From positions 1 to 39,355 of the forward strand of contig CAJXWQ010000018.1 in NCBI GenBank assembly GCA_913062605.1: a stretch of 39,355 nucleotides of DNA. The letters run 5' to 3'. A model generated the notes under the pieces. That model ran no database searches, was not told the origin of the DNA, and worked only from the letters and a program-made list of their open reading frames with translations. This stretch comes from an uncultured Cellvibrionales bacterium. Its GTDB lineage: Bacteria > Pseudomonadota > Gammaproteobacteria > Pseudomonadales > Porticoccaceae. Position numbers and translations under genes: made by a program. How positions within the stretch are numbered: the first letter of the stretch is position 1; every line of letters begins with the position of its first letter. Positions 1 through 7,578 of the stretch are shown one piece after another.

Positions 1-111
1 CGCAAAATCATTGCTAGGAGGCAGCCTGAATTTCGACTGGGCTATGCCCGTTCTGGCTGGCGAAGTCTAAAATGTTGGGCGTTTGATCGCGTTTTCGCTA
101 GGGGTCGTTGA
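1..111 (+). CDS. 3' end of an unidentified gene of the polysaccharide locus (partial)
   Basis: The frame starting at base 1 is open from the window edge to a TGA at 109-111. It gives a basic, Trp/Arg-rich tail of 36 residues that ends ARGR. The next gene begins 43 bp later on the same strand, so this is most simply the end of the preceding gene in the surface polysaccharide operon. A second frame (bases 2-70, ending LAGEV) is also open from the edge, so the frame choice is uncertain. Nothing identifies the family. A glycosyltransferase or another sulfotransferase would fit the neighbours, but that is a guess from context. Confidence 0.35.
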   Translation, partial: RKIIARRQPEFRLGYARSGWRSLKCWAFDRVFARGR

Positions 112-154
112 TGTACTTTGGGCAAAGATGGCCAATACTTACAGGCAGAAAGTG

Positions 155-1093
155 ATGAAGTTTATTGTACATATTGGAACGGAAAAAACCGGCAGCAGTT
201 CGATACAAAAATTTATACATATGAATAAGTTTGCCCTCACTGAGTTGGGTTTTTTGTACCTGCATAACCCTGGCAGGGCCGATTACAGAGGTATTTCAAC
301 CTTCTGTATAAATAGGGGGCGTGTGGATGACTATCTGAGGCGAAAGCGAGTGAAAACATCTTCTCAGCGGGCTGAGTTCGACAAGAATTTTCTATCTGAC
401 TTTCATCGGCAAATGGGTGCTGCAACCGGACACATTCATACGGTTATTATTTCCAGCGAGCATTTAAGTTCGAGGCTGCACGACTTGGAGGAGATTGAGA
501 GGTTAAAGTCGTTGTTGTCGGAGTATGCTTCTCAAGTGAAAATAGTTTGCTATATCAGGGAGCAGACTGGCATGGTTTGTTCACAGTACTCGACCCGAAT
601 AAAAAGCGGGGGTAAGGTTAAATTTGGTAATTTTTTTGCTGCATATCTTTGTAAAAAGAACCGACGTGATCTGTATGATTCAATGTTTGAACTGTGGGGG
701 GAAGTCTTTGGTCATGATAATTTGAACGTCCGCCTGTTTGATAAGTCCTTTTTTAATGGGGGAACACTGCTATCTGATTTTGCCCGGCAATTACCTGACG
801 AAATCTGTGAACACCTGAGCCCCCTCCGAAAACATAAAAACCAAGCATTGAGCAGAAAGGGCTGTGAATGGTTGCGCCGGTTGAATTATCTCTTTCCTGA
901 AAGAGTACGTGGCTATACGGTTGTGGAGGGATTTAGAGCGTTGCTGGTTCATACCGTTGCATTGTTGACAAAAGGAGAAGGGCTACAGCTCAATTCAGAG
1001 CAGAAAGTGCTTATCGCCCAAAAATTTGGGCAATCAAATGCGCGCACATGTGCAAACTTTTTTCCTGACCGTGAGCGTTTGTTTCCCGAGTGA
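155..1093 (+). CDS. Sulfotransferase-like protein of the polysaccharide locus
   Basis: A protein of about 312 residues with the N-terminal signature of PAPS-dependent sulfotransferases: a first beta strand followed by the phosphosulfate loop HIGTEKTGSSSIQ (residues about 6-18). Family members move a sulfuryl group from PAPS to a sugar or other hydroxyl. A second strand-loop, VKIVCYIREQ near residue 130, resembles the 3'-phosphate-binding region. I chose ATG 155 because the conserved fold starts right after it; a TTG at 83 and an ATG at 128 lie upstream in frame. It ends one base before a possible TTG start of the next, paralogous gene, so the two are probably cotranscribed. In this setting it most likely sulfates a surface polysaccharide. 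The acceptor cannot be read from sequence. Confidence 0.72.
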   Translation: MKFIVHIGTEKTGSSSIQKFIHMNKFALTELGFLYLHNPGRADYRGISTFCINRGRVDDYLRRKRVKTSSQRAEFDKNFLSDFHRQMGAATGHIHTVIISSEHLSSRLHDLEEIERLKSLLSEYASQVKIVCYIREQTGMVCSQYSTRIKSGGKVKFGNFFAAYLCKKNRRDLYDSMFELWGEVFGHDNLNVRLFDKSFFNGGTLLSDFARQLPDEICEHLSPLRKHKNQALSRKGCEWLRRLNYLFPERVRGYTVVEGFRALLVHTVALLTKGEGLQLNSEQKVLIAQKFGQSNARTCANFFPDRERLFPE

Positions 1094-2545
1094 TTGTATT
1101 TAGAAAGTGACAGTATTTTGAAAAAACTTAAAAATATTTATCTGCATGTCGGTGGAGACAAGACTGGCTCAACTACCATTCAACATGTTTTTGATACTAA
1201 TAGAGCCAGGCTGGCTGAAGCAGGTTACTACTATGCGAAAAATACCAGCCACCATCATTTAGCAGGCTTCTTTAGTCAGAGCCCAATGCTATTGGATCAT
1301 TACCGGGTGAATACAAGCCAGTATGATAAAGACAGTGTCAAAGTGCTGGCGTGTGAATATCTTGATGACTTAACCAGTGATTTACGATCGGGAAACTACC
1401 ACACGCTGATTCTGTCTTATGAGGGGTTTTTAGGGTTGTCTCAAGAAGAGATGTACAACCTGAGAAATTTCTTATTAGAGTGGTCAGAAAGTGTCAGCGT
1501 GATTTACTACATGCGACCACATTTGTCGTATGCAGCAAGCGGAATGAGTGAACGTGTTCGATACGGATCGCCTGCTTGGGGTGTACACCCTCCGATAACA
1601 ATATACATGCCTCGATTGAAAATTTTGAAAAAAGTGTTTGGGCGATCGGCTCTTTCTCTACGAAAGTTTTCTCGTGCTGATTTTCTGGGGGGAGACGTTT
1701 TACAGGATTTTTCTACGCTAATAGGGATGACGAAGACGTTAATAGATAATATGGATATTACTGTTCGCAAGGCTAACGAATCCCTTTCTGAAGAAGCCAT
1801 TCTGATTGGAAGTGCTATTGCACGTTTGCTGAAGCCTGTATCTGGACCTGTGGGCGGAGATTTTGATAAAATATTTAGCCCGATTTTAGAGAGAATCAAG
1901 GGACGACGTTATCGGCTGAGTAAGCTGCAAATAGAAGTTATTCAACGTGCAACAGAAGAAGATGTCAGGGGCGTTTCTCGAGAGTTCAGAATTGATCTTA
2001 GCATGGGAGAACCGAATCCCAGTACATCTCAAGCGTTATCTGGTCAAGCGGCAGCGTCACTGGCTAGGTTGTTGGTTGAACAGGTTTTACCGGGGCAGAA
2101 GTTACCACCGGAGCTTCCAGTATGGCCGGCAGAAGCAAGTGTTGTAAAGGCAGCACAAGGTAGAGTAAATGTAGATCTAGGAGCAGGGTTTAATCTGAAG
2201 AGTGACGGATTATACGATCTGGTAGTGGCTGTTGAGAATAACTCAAAATATTGGTGGGGAGGCGATATAGCGCCTGTGAAGCTGTGTTATCACTGGTTTG
2301 ACCAAGAGGGGGGCAGTGTTATCTTTGACGGGATAAGGACGGAATTGCCTGATGAAGGGATTGGCCCGGGTGAGAAAGCAAAACTAAAAATGCGTATCAA
2401 GATGCCAGATTGTTCTGGAACATACAAATTGCAGCTCACTATTTTGCAAGAATATTTTAGTTGGTTTGAAACCATTAGATTAGAGACTTCTTGGCTTTCA
2501 GTGGATTATTTTGAAGGTCGCGATCTAAGTTTTAAGCTTCTCTAA
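1094..2545 (+). CDS. Sulfotransferase-like protein with C-terminal beta-sandwich domain
   Basis: A protein of 483 residues from TTG 1094, or 475 from TTG 1118; neither start has a convincing ribosome site. The N-terminal 250 residues carry a PAPS-loop-like motif, HVGGDKTGSTTIQHVF, directly comparable to HIGTEKTGSSSIQKF in the gene before it, so the two are paralogs. Residues about 360-475 form a separate all-beta unit with the pattern YHWFDQEGG, DGIRTELP, GPGEKAKL and a Trp-Phe near the end. That pattern recurs, from memory, as a C-terminal Ig-like domain on some bacterial methyltransferases and polysaccharide-export proteins, where it probably contacts glycan. Likely role (inferred): sulfation of an exported polysaccharide, with the second domain positioning the acceptor. 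The stop is followed by about 70 bp before the GT4 gene. Confidence 0.7.
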   Translation: MYLESDSILKKLKNIYLHVGGDKTGSTTIQHVFDTNRARLAEAGYYYAKNTSHHHLAGFFSQSPMLLDHYRVNTSQYDKDSVKVLACEYLDDLTSDLRSGNYHTLILSYEGFLGLSQEEMYNLRNFLLEWSESVSVIYYMRPHLSYAASGMSERVRYGSPAWGVHPPITIYMPRLKILKKVFGRSALSLRKFSRADFLGGDVLQDFSTLIGMTKTLIDNMDITVRKANESLSEEAILIGSAIARLLKPVSGPVGGDFDKIFSPILERIKGRRYRLSKLQIEVIQRATEEDVRGVSREFRIDLSMGEPNPSTSQALSGQAAASLARLLVEQVLPGQKLPPELPVWPAEASVVKAAQGRVNVDLGAGFNLKSDGLYDLVVAVENNSKYWWGGDIAPVKLCYHWFDQEGGSVIFDGIRTELPDEGIGPGEKAKLKMRIKMPDCSGTYKLQLTILQEYFSWFETIRLETSWLSVDYFEGRDLSFKLL

Positions 2546-2626
2546 TGTTTTCTGTACACTGCTGTCGCAATAGCTCGGTCAGTTACCTTGTTGCTGCGAG
2601 GCTAAGGATTATTTTTGGAGAAAGTT

Positions 2627-3814
2627 GTGGAAGTTTTTATAGATGCCGAGACAACTGCTAGGCGTAGTGGGGGAATAGGGAGATACACTGAGCGCTTATT
2701 ACGTGAACTAAATAATCTTGAGGTTGTTAGAAAAATTTATTGCTTTAGGGGGCTGTCTTGGCAGGAATTCTCTGAAGAGGGAAAGGGTAATAACCTAGAA
2801 TTACAAGCCCCGGCTAGTACTGGTTTACTTAGAAAAGTAGCCAGAAATTTACCGGGTTTGAAATCACTGCACCAAAAACTAGTCGGGTTCTTTTTTAAAT
2901 CGAGCGTAAGAAAAGCGACGGAGAAGCAGGTTGGAGTTAAGGTTAATAAAATTTACCATGAAACAAATTTTATTCTTAAGCCATTTGATGGGTTTAAAGT
3001 AACAACAATTCATGATCTTTCGTTTATTCACTATCCAGAGTTCCAACCTAAATCGAGAGTTCGTTTTTTCAGAAAGAATTTGCCCGAAACGCTAAGGAAT
3101 GCAGATCACCTGATAACTTGCACGGAGCATATAAAGAAGGAGCTGATTGCCGAATTCGGTGTTGCTGAAGAAAAAATTACACCCATATATTTGGGGGTGG
3201 ATGAAGAATACAAACCTAGGTCTGAGGCTGAAACTAGTACTTTTTTGAGAGAGTATGGGCTGGAGCATGGTAAGTACCTGCTATCAGTGGCTACGCTGGA
3301 GCCTAGAAAAAATCTCGGTAATGTTCTAAAGGCCTTCTGTGCATTACCTGGTGAGTTGAGAAGAAGCTACCCACTAGTACTCGTTGGATGTGACGGGTGG
3401 ATGAACCACAATTTGCTCAGTGAAATAAAAGTGTTGAAAGAAAAAGGGACGGTCATTCTGTTGGGATATGTGGCAGAAGAGGCGCTCCCTTATCTTTATT
3501 CTGGCGCAAGGGCTGTCATTTTTATTCCTGTCTATGAAGGGTTTGGGTTGCCTGCTTTGGAGGCGATGGCATCGGGTGTGCCGTTGTTGGCTTCTGATAT
3601 TCCCTGCTTAAAAGAAGTTGTAGCTGACGGAGGTTTGTATGTGCCAGTAAATGATATTTCCGCTATATCGATTGGTATGACAGAAGTGCTTAAAAGTGAT
3701 GTGGTTAGAGAAAAGATGATAGGTAGAGGGCTGGAGCGAGCATCACAGTTTTCCTGGCAGAAATGTGGGGTGGAAACATTGTCAGTGTATAAAAAACTGT
3801 TGGCAGAAAAATGA
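2627..3814 (+). CDS. GT4-family glycosyltransferase
   Basis: A protein of 395 residues with a GT-B fold of the GT4 family. The N-terminus has IDAETTARRSGGIGRY, the glycine-rich acceptor-side loop. The C-terminal Rossmann domain has ATLEPRKNL (strand and phosphate-contacting Arg-Lys) and the EX7E signature EGFGLPALE. Such enzymes add a hexose, often mannose-like, to a lipid-linked oligosaccharide on the cytoplasmic face; donor and linkage are unknown here. Two starts are plausible. GTG 2627 has GGAG six bases upstream and puts the first strand at the N-terminus. TTG 2615 has AAGGA six bases upstream and adds four residues. The gene overlaps the next one by ATGA (3811-3814), implying translational coupling. 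AGA, AGG and ATA codons are frequent. Confidence 0.88.
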   Translation: MEVFIDAETTARRSGGIGRYTERLLRELNNLEVVRKIYCFRGLSWQEFSEEGKGNNLELQAPASTGLLRKVARNLPGLKSLHQKLVGFFFKSSVRKATEKQVGVKVNKIYHETNFILKPFDGFKVTTIHDLSFIHYPEFQPKSRVRFFRKNLPETLRNADHLITCTEHIKKELIAEFGVAEEKITPIYLGVDEEYKPRSEAETSTFLREYGLEHGKYLLSVATLEPRKNLGNVLKAFCALPGELRRSYPLVLVGCDGWMNHNLLSEIKVLKEKGTVILLGYVAEEALPYLYSGARAVIFIPVYEGFGLPALEAMASGVPLLASDIPCLKEVVADGGLYVPVNDISAISIGMTEVLKSDVVREKMIGRGLERASQFSWQKCGVETLSVYKKLLAEK

Positions 3815-4566
3815 AGGAAGAGCTGCTGCTTGGCCTTATATTTAATCCAATGACGTTGAATGAGGCCGCTGAAGCATTAATTTCTGATGCTCAGCGTGGT
3901 TTAAAGCGTTCAGTGGTGACCCCTAATGTTGACCATGTAGTTCGAGCGAAAAAAGATTCTCTTATTAGGGCGGTATTCAATTCGTGCCAATATCATTTTG
4001 TTGATGGTATGCCATTGGTGTGGATGAGCCGATGGCTTTGCAGTGAAAAATTCCCAGAACGTGTTTGTGGGGTGGACTTATTTGAAAAAATTTGTGAGCT
4101 TTCTGTTAGAGACAAGATAAAAATTTATTTATTGGGTGCAGAAGAAAGTGTTCTGAAGAAAACGATTAATAAATTGGAAGATGATTTTCAAGGGATAGAT
4201 ATAGTTGGAAGTTTTTCTCCGCCAGTGGGTTTTGAGAATAACGCGGAAGTTAATCAGTTGATCACTGAGCAGATAAATTCATCATCTGCTGACATTGTGT
4301 TTTTGGCATTGGGAGCACCTAAGCAAGAAATTTGGATGCATGATTATATTTCTTTTCTAGATCGAGGAGTTTTAGTTGGCGTTGGGGCGGCCTTTGATTT
4401 GTATGCTGGCAAGTATTGTAGAGCTCCCAAATGGGTTCAGAACATCGGCTTTGAATGGCTGTGGCGGCTTACCTTAGAACCCAGAAGGCTTTGGCGGCGT
4501 TATATTTTGGATGATATGAGAATATTGCCTTATTTTATTTCAGAGGTGTTTTTCAATCGAAAGTAA
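3811..4566 (+). CDS. WecG/TagA/CpsF-family glycosyltransferase (GT26)
   Basis: A protein of 251 residues, the usual length for this family. All hallmark motifs are present: TPNVDHVV near residue 38, the catalytic-region VDGMPLVW, RVCGVDLF, LGAPKQE, and the C-terminal FEWLWRLTLEPRRLWRRY. Relatives transfer N-acetylmannosaminuronic acid (WecG), N-acetylmannosamine (TagA) or other sugars to polyprenyl-diphosphate-linked GlcNAc at the membrane. The basic, aromatic C-terminal tail is the membrane-anchoring part in the family. The donor cannot be assigned from sequence. Its start overlaps the GT4 gene by four bases and a terminator follows at 4599, so it is the last gene of the operon. Confidence 0.92.
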   Translation: MKEELLLGLIFNPMTLNEAAEALISDAQRGLKRSVVTPNVDHVVRAKKDSLIRAVFNSCQYHFVDGMPLVWMSRWLCSEKFPERVCGVDLFEKICELSVRDKIKIYLLGAEESVLKKTINKLEDDFQGIDIVGSFSPPVGFENNAEVNQLITEQINSSSADIVFLALGAPKQEIWMHDYISFLDRGVLVGVGAAFDLYAGKYCRAPKWVQNIGFEWLWRLTLEPRRLWRRYILDDMRILPYFISEVFFNRK

Positions 4567-4598
4567 AGAATGTTAGATATTAGTGCAATCCATCTCTT

Positions 4599-4622
4599 GC
4601 CATTTATAATGGCGCTTTTTAA
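4599..4622 (+). terminator. Rho-independent terminator of the polysaccharide operon
   Basis: Six-base stem GCCATT/AATGGC (4599-4604 and 4608-4613) with loop TAT, followed by GC and five T. It lies 32 bp after the WecG-like gene and before the MFS gene. The stem is short and AT-rich, so termination may be incomplete. Confidence 0.6.
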
Positions 4623-4636
4623 ATTCTCTCAGAATT

Positions 4637-4651
4637 ATTGATGATATCAAT
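4637..4651. promoter_or_regulatory. Perfect inverted repeat just before the yajR start
   Basis: ATTGAT-GAT-ATCAAT, six-base arms with a three-base spacer, ending three bases before ATG 4655. No Shine-Dalgarno sequence is visible there. It could be an operator or an RNA hairpin over the ribosome entry site. The sequence does not decide between these. Confidence 0.35.
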
Positions 4652-4654
4652 AGA

Positions 4655-6004
4655 ATGAATTCACTAGAACGTAAAAGCTTGTTTGGCCTAGCCTCCCTCT
4701 ATGCCTTTCGTATGCTGGGATTGTTCATGCTGCTGCCAGTTTTGGCGCTTTACGCTGAGAACTATTCGGGCAGTACGGCACTTTTAGTTGGTCTTGCGTT
4801 AGGTGTTTATGGCTTGACGCAGGGGCTACTCCAGATCCCTCTAGGTTTTTTATCGGACAGAATTGGTCGAAAGCCTGTAATTGTTGGAGGAATGTTACTT
4901 TTTCTAGTCGGTAGCATCGTAGCTGCTATGTCGGATTCTATGTGGGGGTTGATTACTGGGCGTGCCTTGCAGGGTACTGGTGCAGTAGCCAGTACAATTA
5001 TGGCACTGCTATCTGATCTTACCACTGAGCAAAATCGTACTAAGGCAATGGCGACTGTGGGTGGTAGCATTGGCGTGGCTTTTGCGGTATCTATGGTATT
5101 TGGGCCAGTATTGGCTAATTGGTGGGGGCTTTCAGGACTGTTTTGGTTGACTGCGTGCTTGGCGGTAGTCGGCATTATGGTCTTGTTGTTGGTCATTCCT
5201 ACGCCGGAAATATCTATACGAAACGCTGAAGCTCAAGCTGTACCCGCGATGTTTGGCAAACTATTACGAGATGGTGAGCTATTACGCCTCAATCTAGGCA
5301 TTGGAATATTGCACTTTGCTCAGATGGCGAGTTGGGTTGCTGTACCGGTAATTCTGGAACAGTCGTTATCCTACAGCCGTGATCAGCATTGGATGATTTA
5401 CTTGGGAGCCATGGGTCTTTCATTTCTTTGTATGCTTCCCTTTATTCTCATTGCCGAAGCTAAACGAAAAATAAAGCCTGTATTTGTGGGTGCGGTGGTC
5501 TTGCTTGCTTTAGGGGAGGTCGTACTCGGCGGGAACATAGAAAGCCGTATCTGGTTTGTATTTGGATTGTTTGTGTTCTTTATGGCCTTCAATCTATTGG
5601 AGGCGACATTACCATCACTGGTCAGCAAAATTGCTCCAGCGGGCGGTAAGGGGACTGCGATGGGAGTTTACTCCACCAGTCAATTTCTTGGGGCTTTCCT
5701 TGGTGGTGTTGTAGGCGGCTATGTGGTCCACCATTATGGCTATGCTCCAGTTTTTTGGGTTGCGTCTCTGCTGATAGCTGTTTGGATTATCGCTGCAGTA
5801 ACCATGAAAAAACCTCGCCATTTGAAGAGTTTGGTGGTGCAGCTTCTGCCCAGCGAAGTAATTGTCGCGGATGATTTTGTCGGGCCGGTTCCTGGTGTCT
5901 GTGATGTAGTGGTGATTCCTGGGCAGCAGCTGGCCTATTTCAAGGTGGATAACGATGAGTTTTGTCGCGAAACCATGCAGAAAGTTTTGGGGCGGGCTTT
6001 CTAG
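4655..6004 (+). CDS. yajR: YajR-like MFS transporter with C-terminal YAM domain
   Basis: A protein of 449 residues with about 12 membrane helices and the MFS signature loop GFLSDRIGRKP between helices 2 and 3. Helix 4-5 text such as GRALQGTGA and SDLTTEQNRTKAM, and later GTAMGVYSTSQFLG, match E. coli YajR from memory almost word for word. After the last helix, residues about 385-449 (from VVQLLPSEVIVADD to AYFKVDNDEF) form a soluble ferredoxin-like domain corresponding to the YAM domain of YajR. The family exports small molecules using the proton gradient; the physiological substrate is unknown. It faces ssb convergently. A YajR-type gene beside ssb is a recurrent arrangement in gammaproteobacteria, where uvrA often completes the group; no uvrA lies in this window. 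Confidence 0.88.
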   Translation: MNSLERKSLFGLASLYAFRMLGLFMLLPVLALYAENYSGSTALLVGLALGVYGLTQGLLQIPLGFLSDRIGRKPVIVGGMLLFLVGSIVAAMSDSMWGLITGRALQGTGAVASTIMALLSDLTTEQNRTKAMATVGGSIGVAFAVSMVFGPVLANWWGLSGLFWLTACLAVVGIMVLLLVIPTPEISIRNAEAQAVPAMFGKLLRDGELLRLNLGIGILHFAQMASWVAVPVILEQSLSYSRDQHWMIYLGAMGLSFLCMLPFILIAEAKRKIKPVFVGAVVLLALGEVVLGGNIESRIWFVFGLFVFFMAFNLLEATLPSLVSKIAPAGGKGTAMGVYSTSQFLGAFLGGVVGGYVVHHYGYAPVFWVASLLIAVWIIAAVTMKKPRHLKSLVVQLLPSEVIVADDFVGPVPGVCDVVVIPGQQLAYFKVDNDEFCRETMQKVLGRAF

Positions 6005-6040
6005 GGTGCTGTTCTAGAGTCTTGGTCTACACATCTTCAC

Positions 6041-6068
6041 ACAAAAAAGCCCGCAATTATGCGGGCTT
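6041..6068 (-). terminator. Rho-independent terminator of ssb
   Basis: Eight-base stem AAGCCCGC/GCGGGCTT (6047-6054 and 6061-6068), loop AATTAT. The A-run at 6043-6048 is a T-run on the minus strand, so it terminates ssb. No T-run follows on the plus strand. Confidence 0.85.
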
Positions 6069-6114
6069 CAAAAATACTCTCAACAGCGGTATTAACACTA
6101 AACGCTAAAACGCC

Positions 6115-6603
6115 TTAAAAGGGGATGTCATCATCAAAGCTGTCAAAACCAGCGTCTGGCACTGATGTGGTTGAGCTTGGTTGTTGGTTCGGTTGTTGTT
6201 GAGATCCCTGTGCCTGAGGAGCATTCTGCTGCGCGGGTGCTGGGTTGTCATAACCTGTAGAACCACCGCGACTGTCCAGCATTTGCATTTCGCTGGCAAC
6301 GATCTCTGTAGTATAGCGGTCCTGTCCGTCTTGGCCTTGCCACTTACGAGTGCGAAGTGAGCCTTCCACATACACTTTTGAACCTTTCTTCAGGTACTCG
6401 CTGGCTATTTCAGCCAGTCGATTGAAAAAAACCACCCGGTGCCATTCGGTACGTTCCTGTTGTTGGCCAGTCTGCTTATCCTTCCAGCTTTCACTGGTCG
6501 CTACAGTGATGTTTGTTACTGCATTACCATTAGGCATGAATTTAGCTTCTGGGTCTTTTCCCAGATTGCCGACCAAAATAACCTTGTTAATACCCCGAGC
6601 CAT
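6115..6603 (-). CDS. ssb: Single-stranded DNA-binding protein SSB
   Basis: A protein of 162 residues. An N-terminal OB-fold ([19 protein letters not shown] through about residue 110, including TEWHRVVFF and [16 protein letters not shown]) binds single-stranded DNA as a tetramer. A Gln/Pro/Ser-rich disordered linker follows, then the acidic tip DSFDDDIPF that docks replication and repair partners such as exonuclease I, RecQ and PriA. I chose ATG 6603 because SSB proteins start MARG; a TTG four codons upstream is in frame. It is transcribed alone toward the terminator at 6041. I see no convincing LexA box upstream, so SOS control is not supported here. Confidence 0.97.
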   Translation of the reverse strand: MARGINKVILVGNLGKDPEAKFMPNGNAVTNITVATSESWKDKQTGQQQERTEWHRVVFFNRLAEIASEYLKKGSKVYVEGSLRTRKWQGQDGQDRYTTEIVASEMQMLDSRGGSTGYDNPAPAQQNAPQAQGSQQQPNQQPSSTTSVPDAGFDSFDDDIPF

Positions 6604-6769
6604 ACTTTGCCCCAACTTTAAATTTACTTAATTAAGGACGCAAGTTTACCTTGGAATGCCAAGACTGTCATGGGAGGAAATTGGGTGGGGAGAAACTATC
6701 ACTCTTCTGTCAGTGTGGCGTGTTGTGGGTGTATGCCGTTCAGTAAACAATAACATGAAGTCTAGATTC

Positions 6770-7405
6770 TTAGCTGTTTGACTTTACGCTGGGCCGCTCC
6801 GACACTAGGGCGTGCCAGCGTTTCAAGTTCTTATGAGTGTCTGGAATCTTAACTTTGGCCCACTGGGCGAAATCAACAGTTACTAGCGCAGTAATGTCTG
6901 CCACTGAAAACTGGTTTCCTGCAAAATAATCATGATCAGCCAAGTGACGGTCTATATCACTATAAAAATTCATGACTCGTTGGCGACCACGGTCAACGAG
7001 TTCAGGGATTTTGTCATAATTGTGTGGACCAATTAATGCGCGCCCTTCGAACCAGTCTGGACCATTGCGAAACAAATCGGCGACTGCTTGAAATCCATTA
7101 GTGAAGCAAATGTGATTCCACATCTCAATGGCACCAATTTCTTCAGGGGTTGTGCCGTATAAGGGGGGCTCAGGGTAGATGGCTTCTAGGTAGCGGCAAA
7201 TAGCATTGGCTTGTGAGATGCAGGTGCCATCATCTAATTCTAGTGTGGGTACATCACAATTGGGGCTTTTAGCTCGAAAGGTCGGTTCCAGCTGTTCTCC
7301 CTTTAATAGATCAATCTGGGTTCGAGGGAGGTCTACCCCTTTTTCAGCCATAAAGATATTTAAGCGACGTGGATTAGGTACTCCGGGGTAGTCGTAGAGT
7401 TTCAT
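6770..7405 (-). CDS. Glutathione S-transferase family protein
   Basis: A protein of 211 residues. The N-terminal thioredoxin-like domain (MKLYDYPGVPNPRRLNIFM) carries the cis-Pro region DVPTLELDDG, followed by ISQANAICRYLE, the glutathione-contacting segment (Ser/Gln-Ala-x-Ala-Ile). The C-terminal helical domain has the N-capping motif FSVADITAL. These are cytosolic enzymes that conjugate or reduce electrophiles with glutathione; the substrate is unknown. I start at ATG 7405 because GGGAG lies five bases upstream (minus strand). A TTG four codons earlier is less likely. It is a single-gene unit between ssb and a polysaccharide gene, with no visible functional link to either. Confidence 0.9.
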   Translation of the reverse strand: MKLYDYPGVPNPRRLNIFMAEKGVDLPRTQIDLLKGEQLEPTFRAKSPNCDVPTLELDDGTCISQANAICRYLEAIYPEPPLYGTTPEEIGAIEMWNHICFTNGFQAVADLFRNGPDWFEGRALIGPHNYDKIPELVDRGRQRVMNFYSDIDRHLADHDYFAGNQFSVADITALVTVDFAQWAKVKIPDTHKNLKRWHALVSERPSVKSNS

Positions 7406-7578
7406 GGTATCTCCCAAGATGGTGATTGTTACATTACTAGCTGCAAGGATACTGTTTTTTGGGGAATGACTTCTAGGTGAAACTTAAACGTTTCTTGTTT
7501 GAACGGGTGTGTTTTTTGAGTTTGTTTGAGAATAATTGGTACTATTGATAAGTGATTATGTAGGAGAGGGTAATACTT

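Noticed and set aside
6604-6700. LexA/SOS box upstream of ssb
   Set aside because: No CTG-N10-CAG match with the right flanks is visible. A small inverted repeat, CTTGG-AATG-CCAAG at 6650-6663, is present but is not a LexA site.
7479-7494. Inverted repeat GAAAC-TTAAAC-GTTTC upstream of the GST gene
   Set aside because: Five-base AT-rich arms are expected by chance in such a spacer, and no regulator context supports it.
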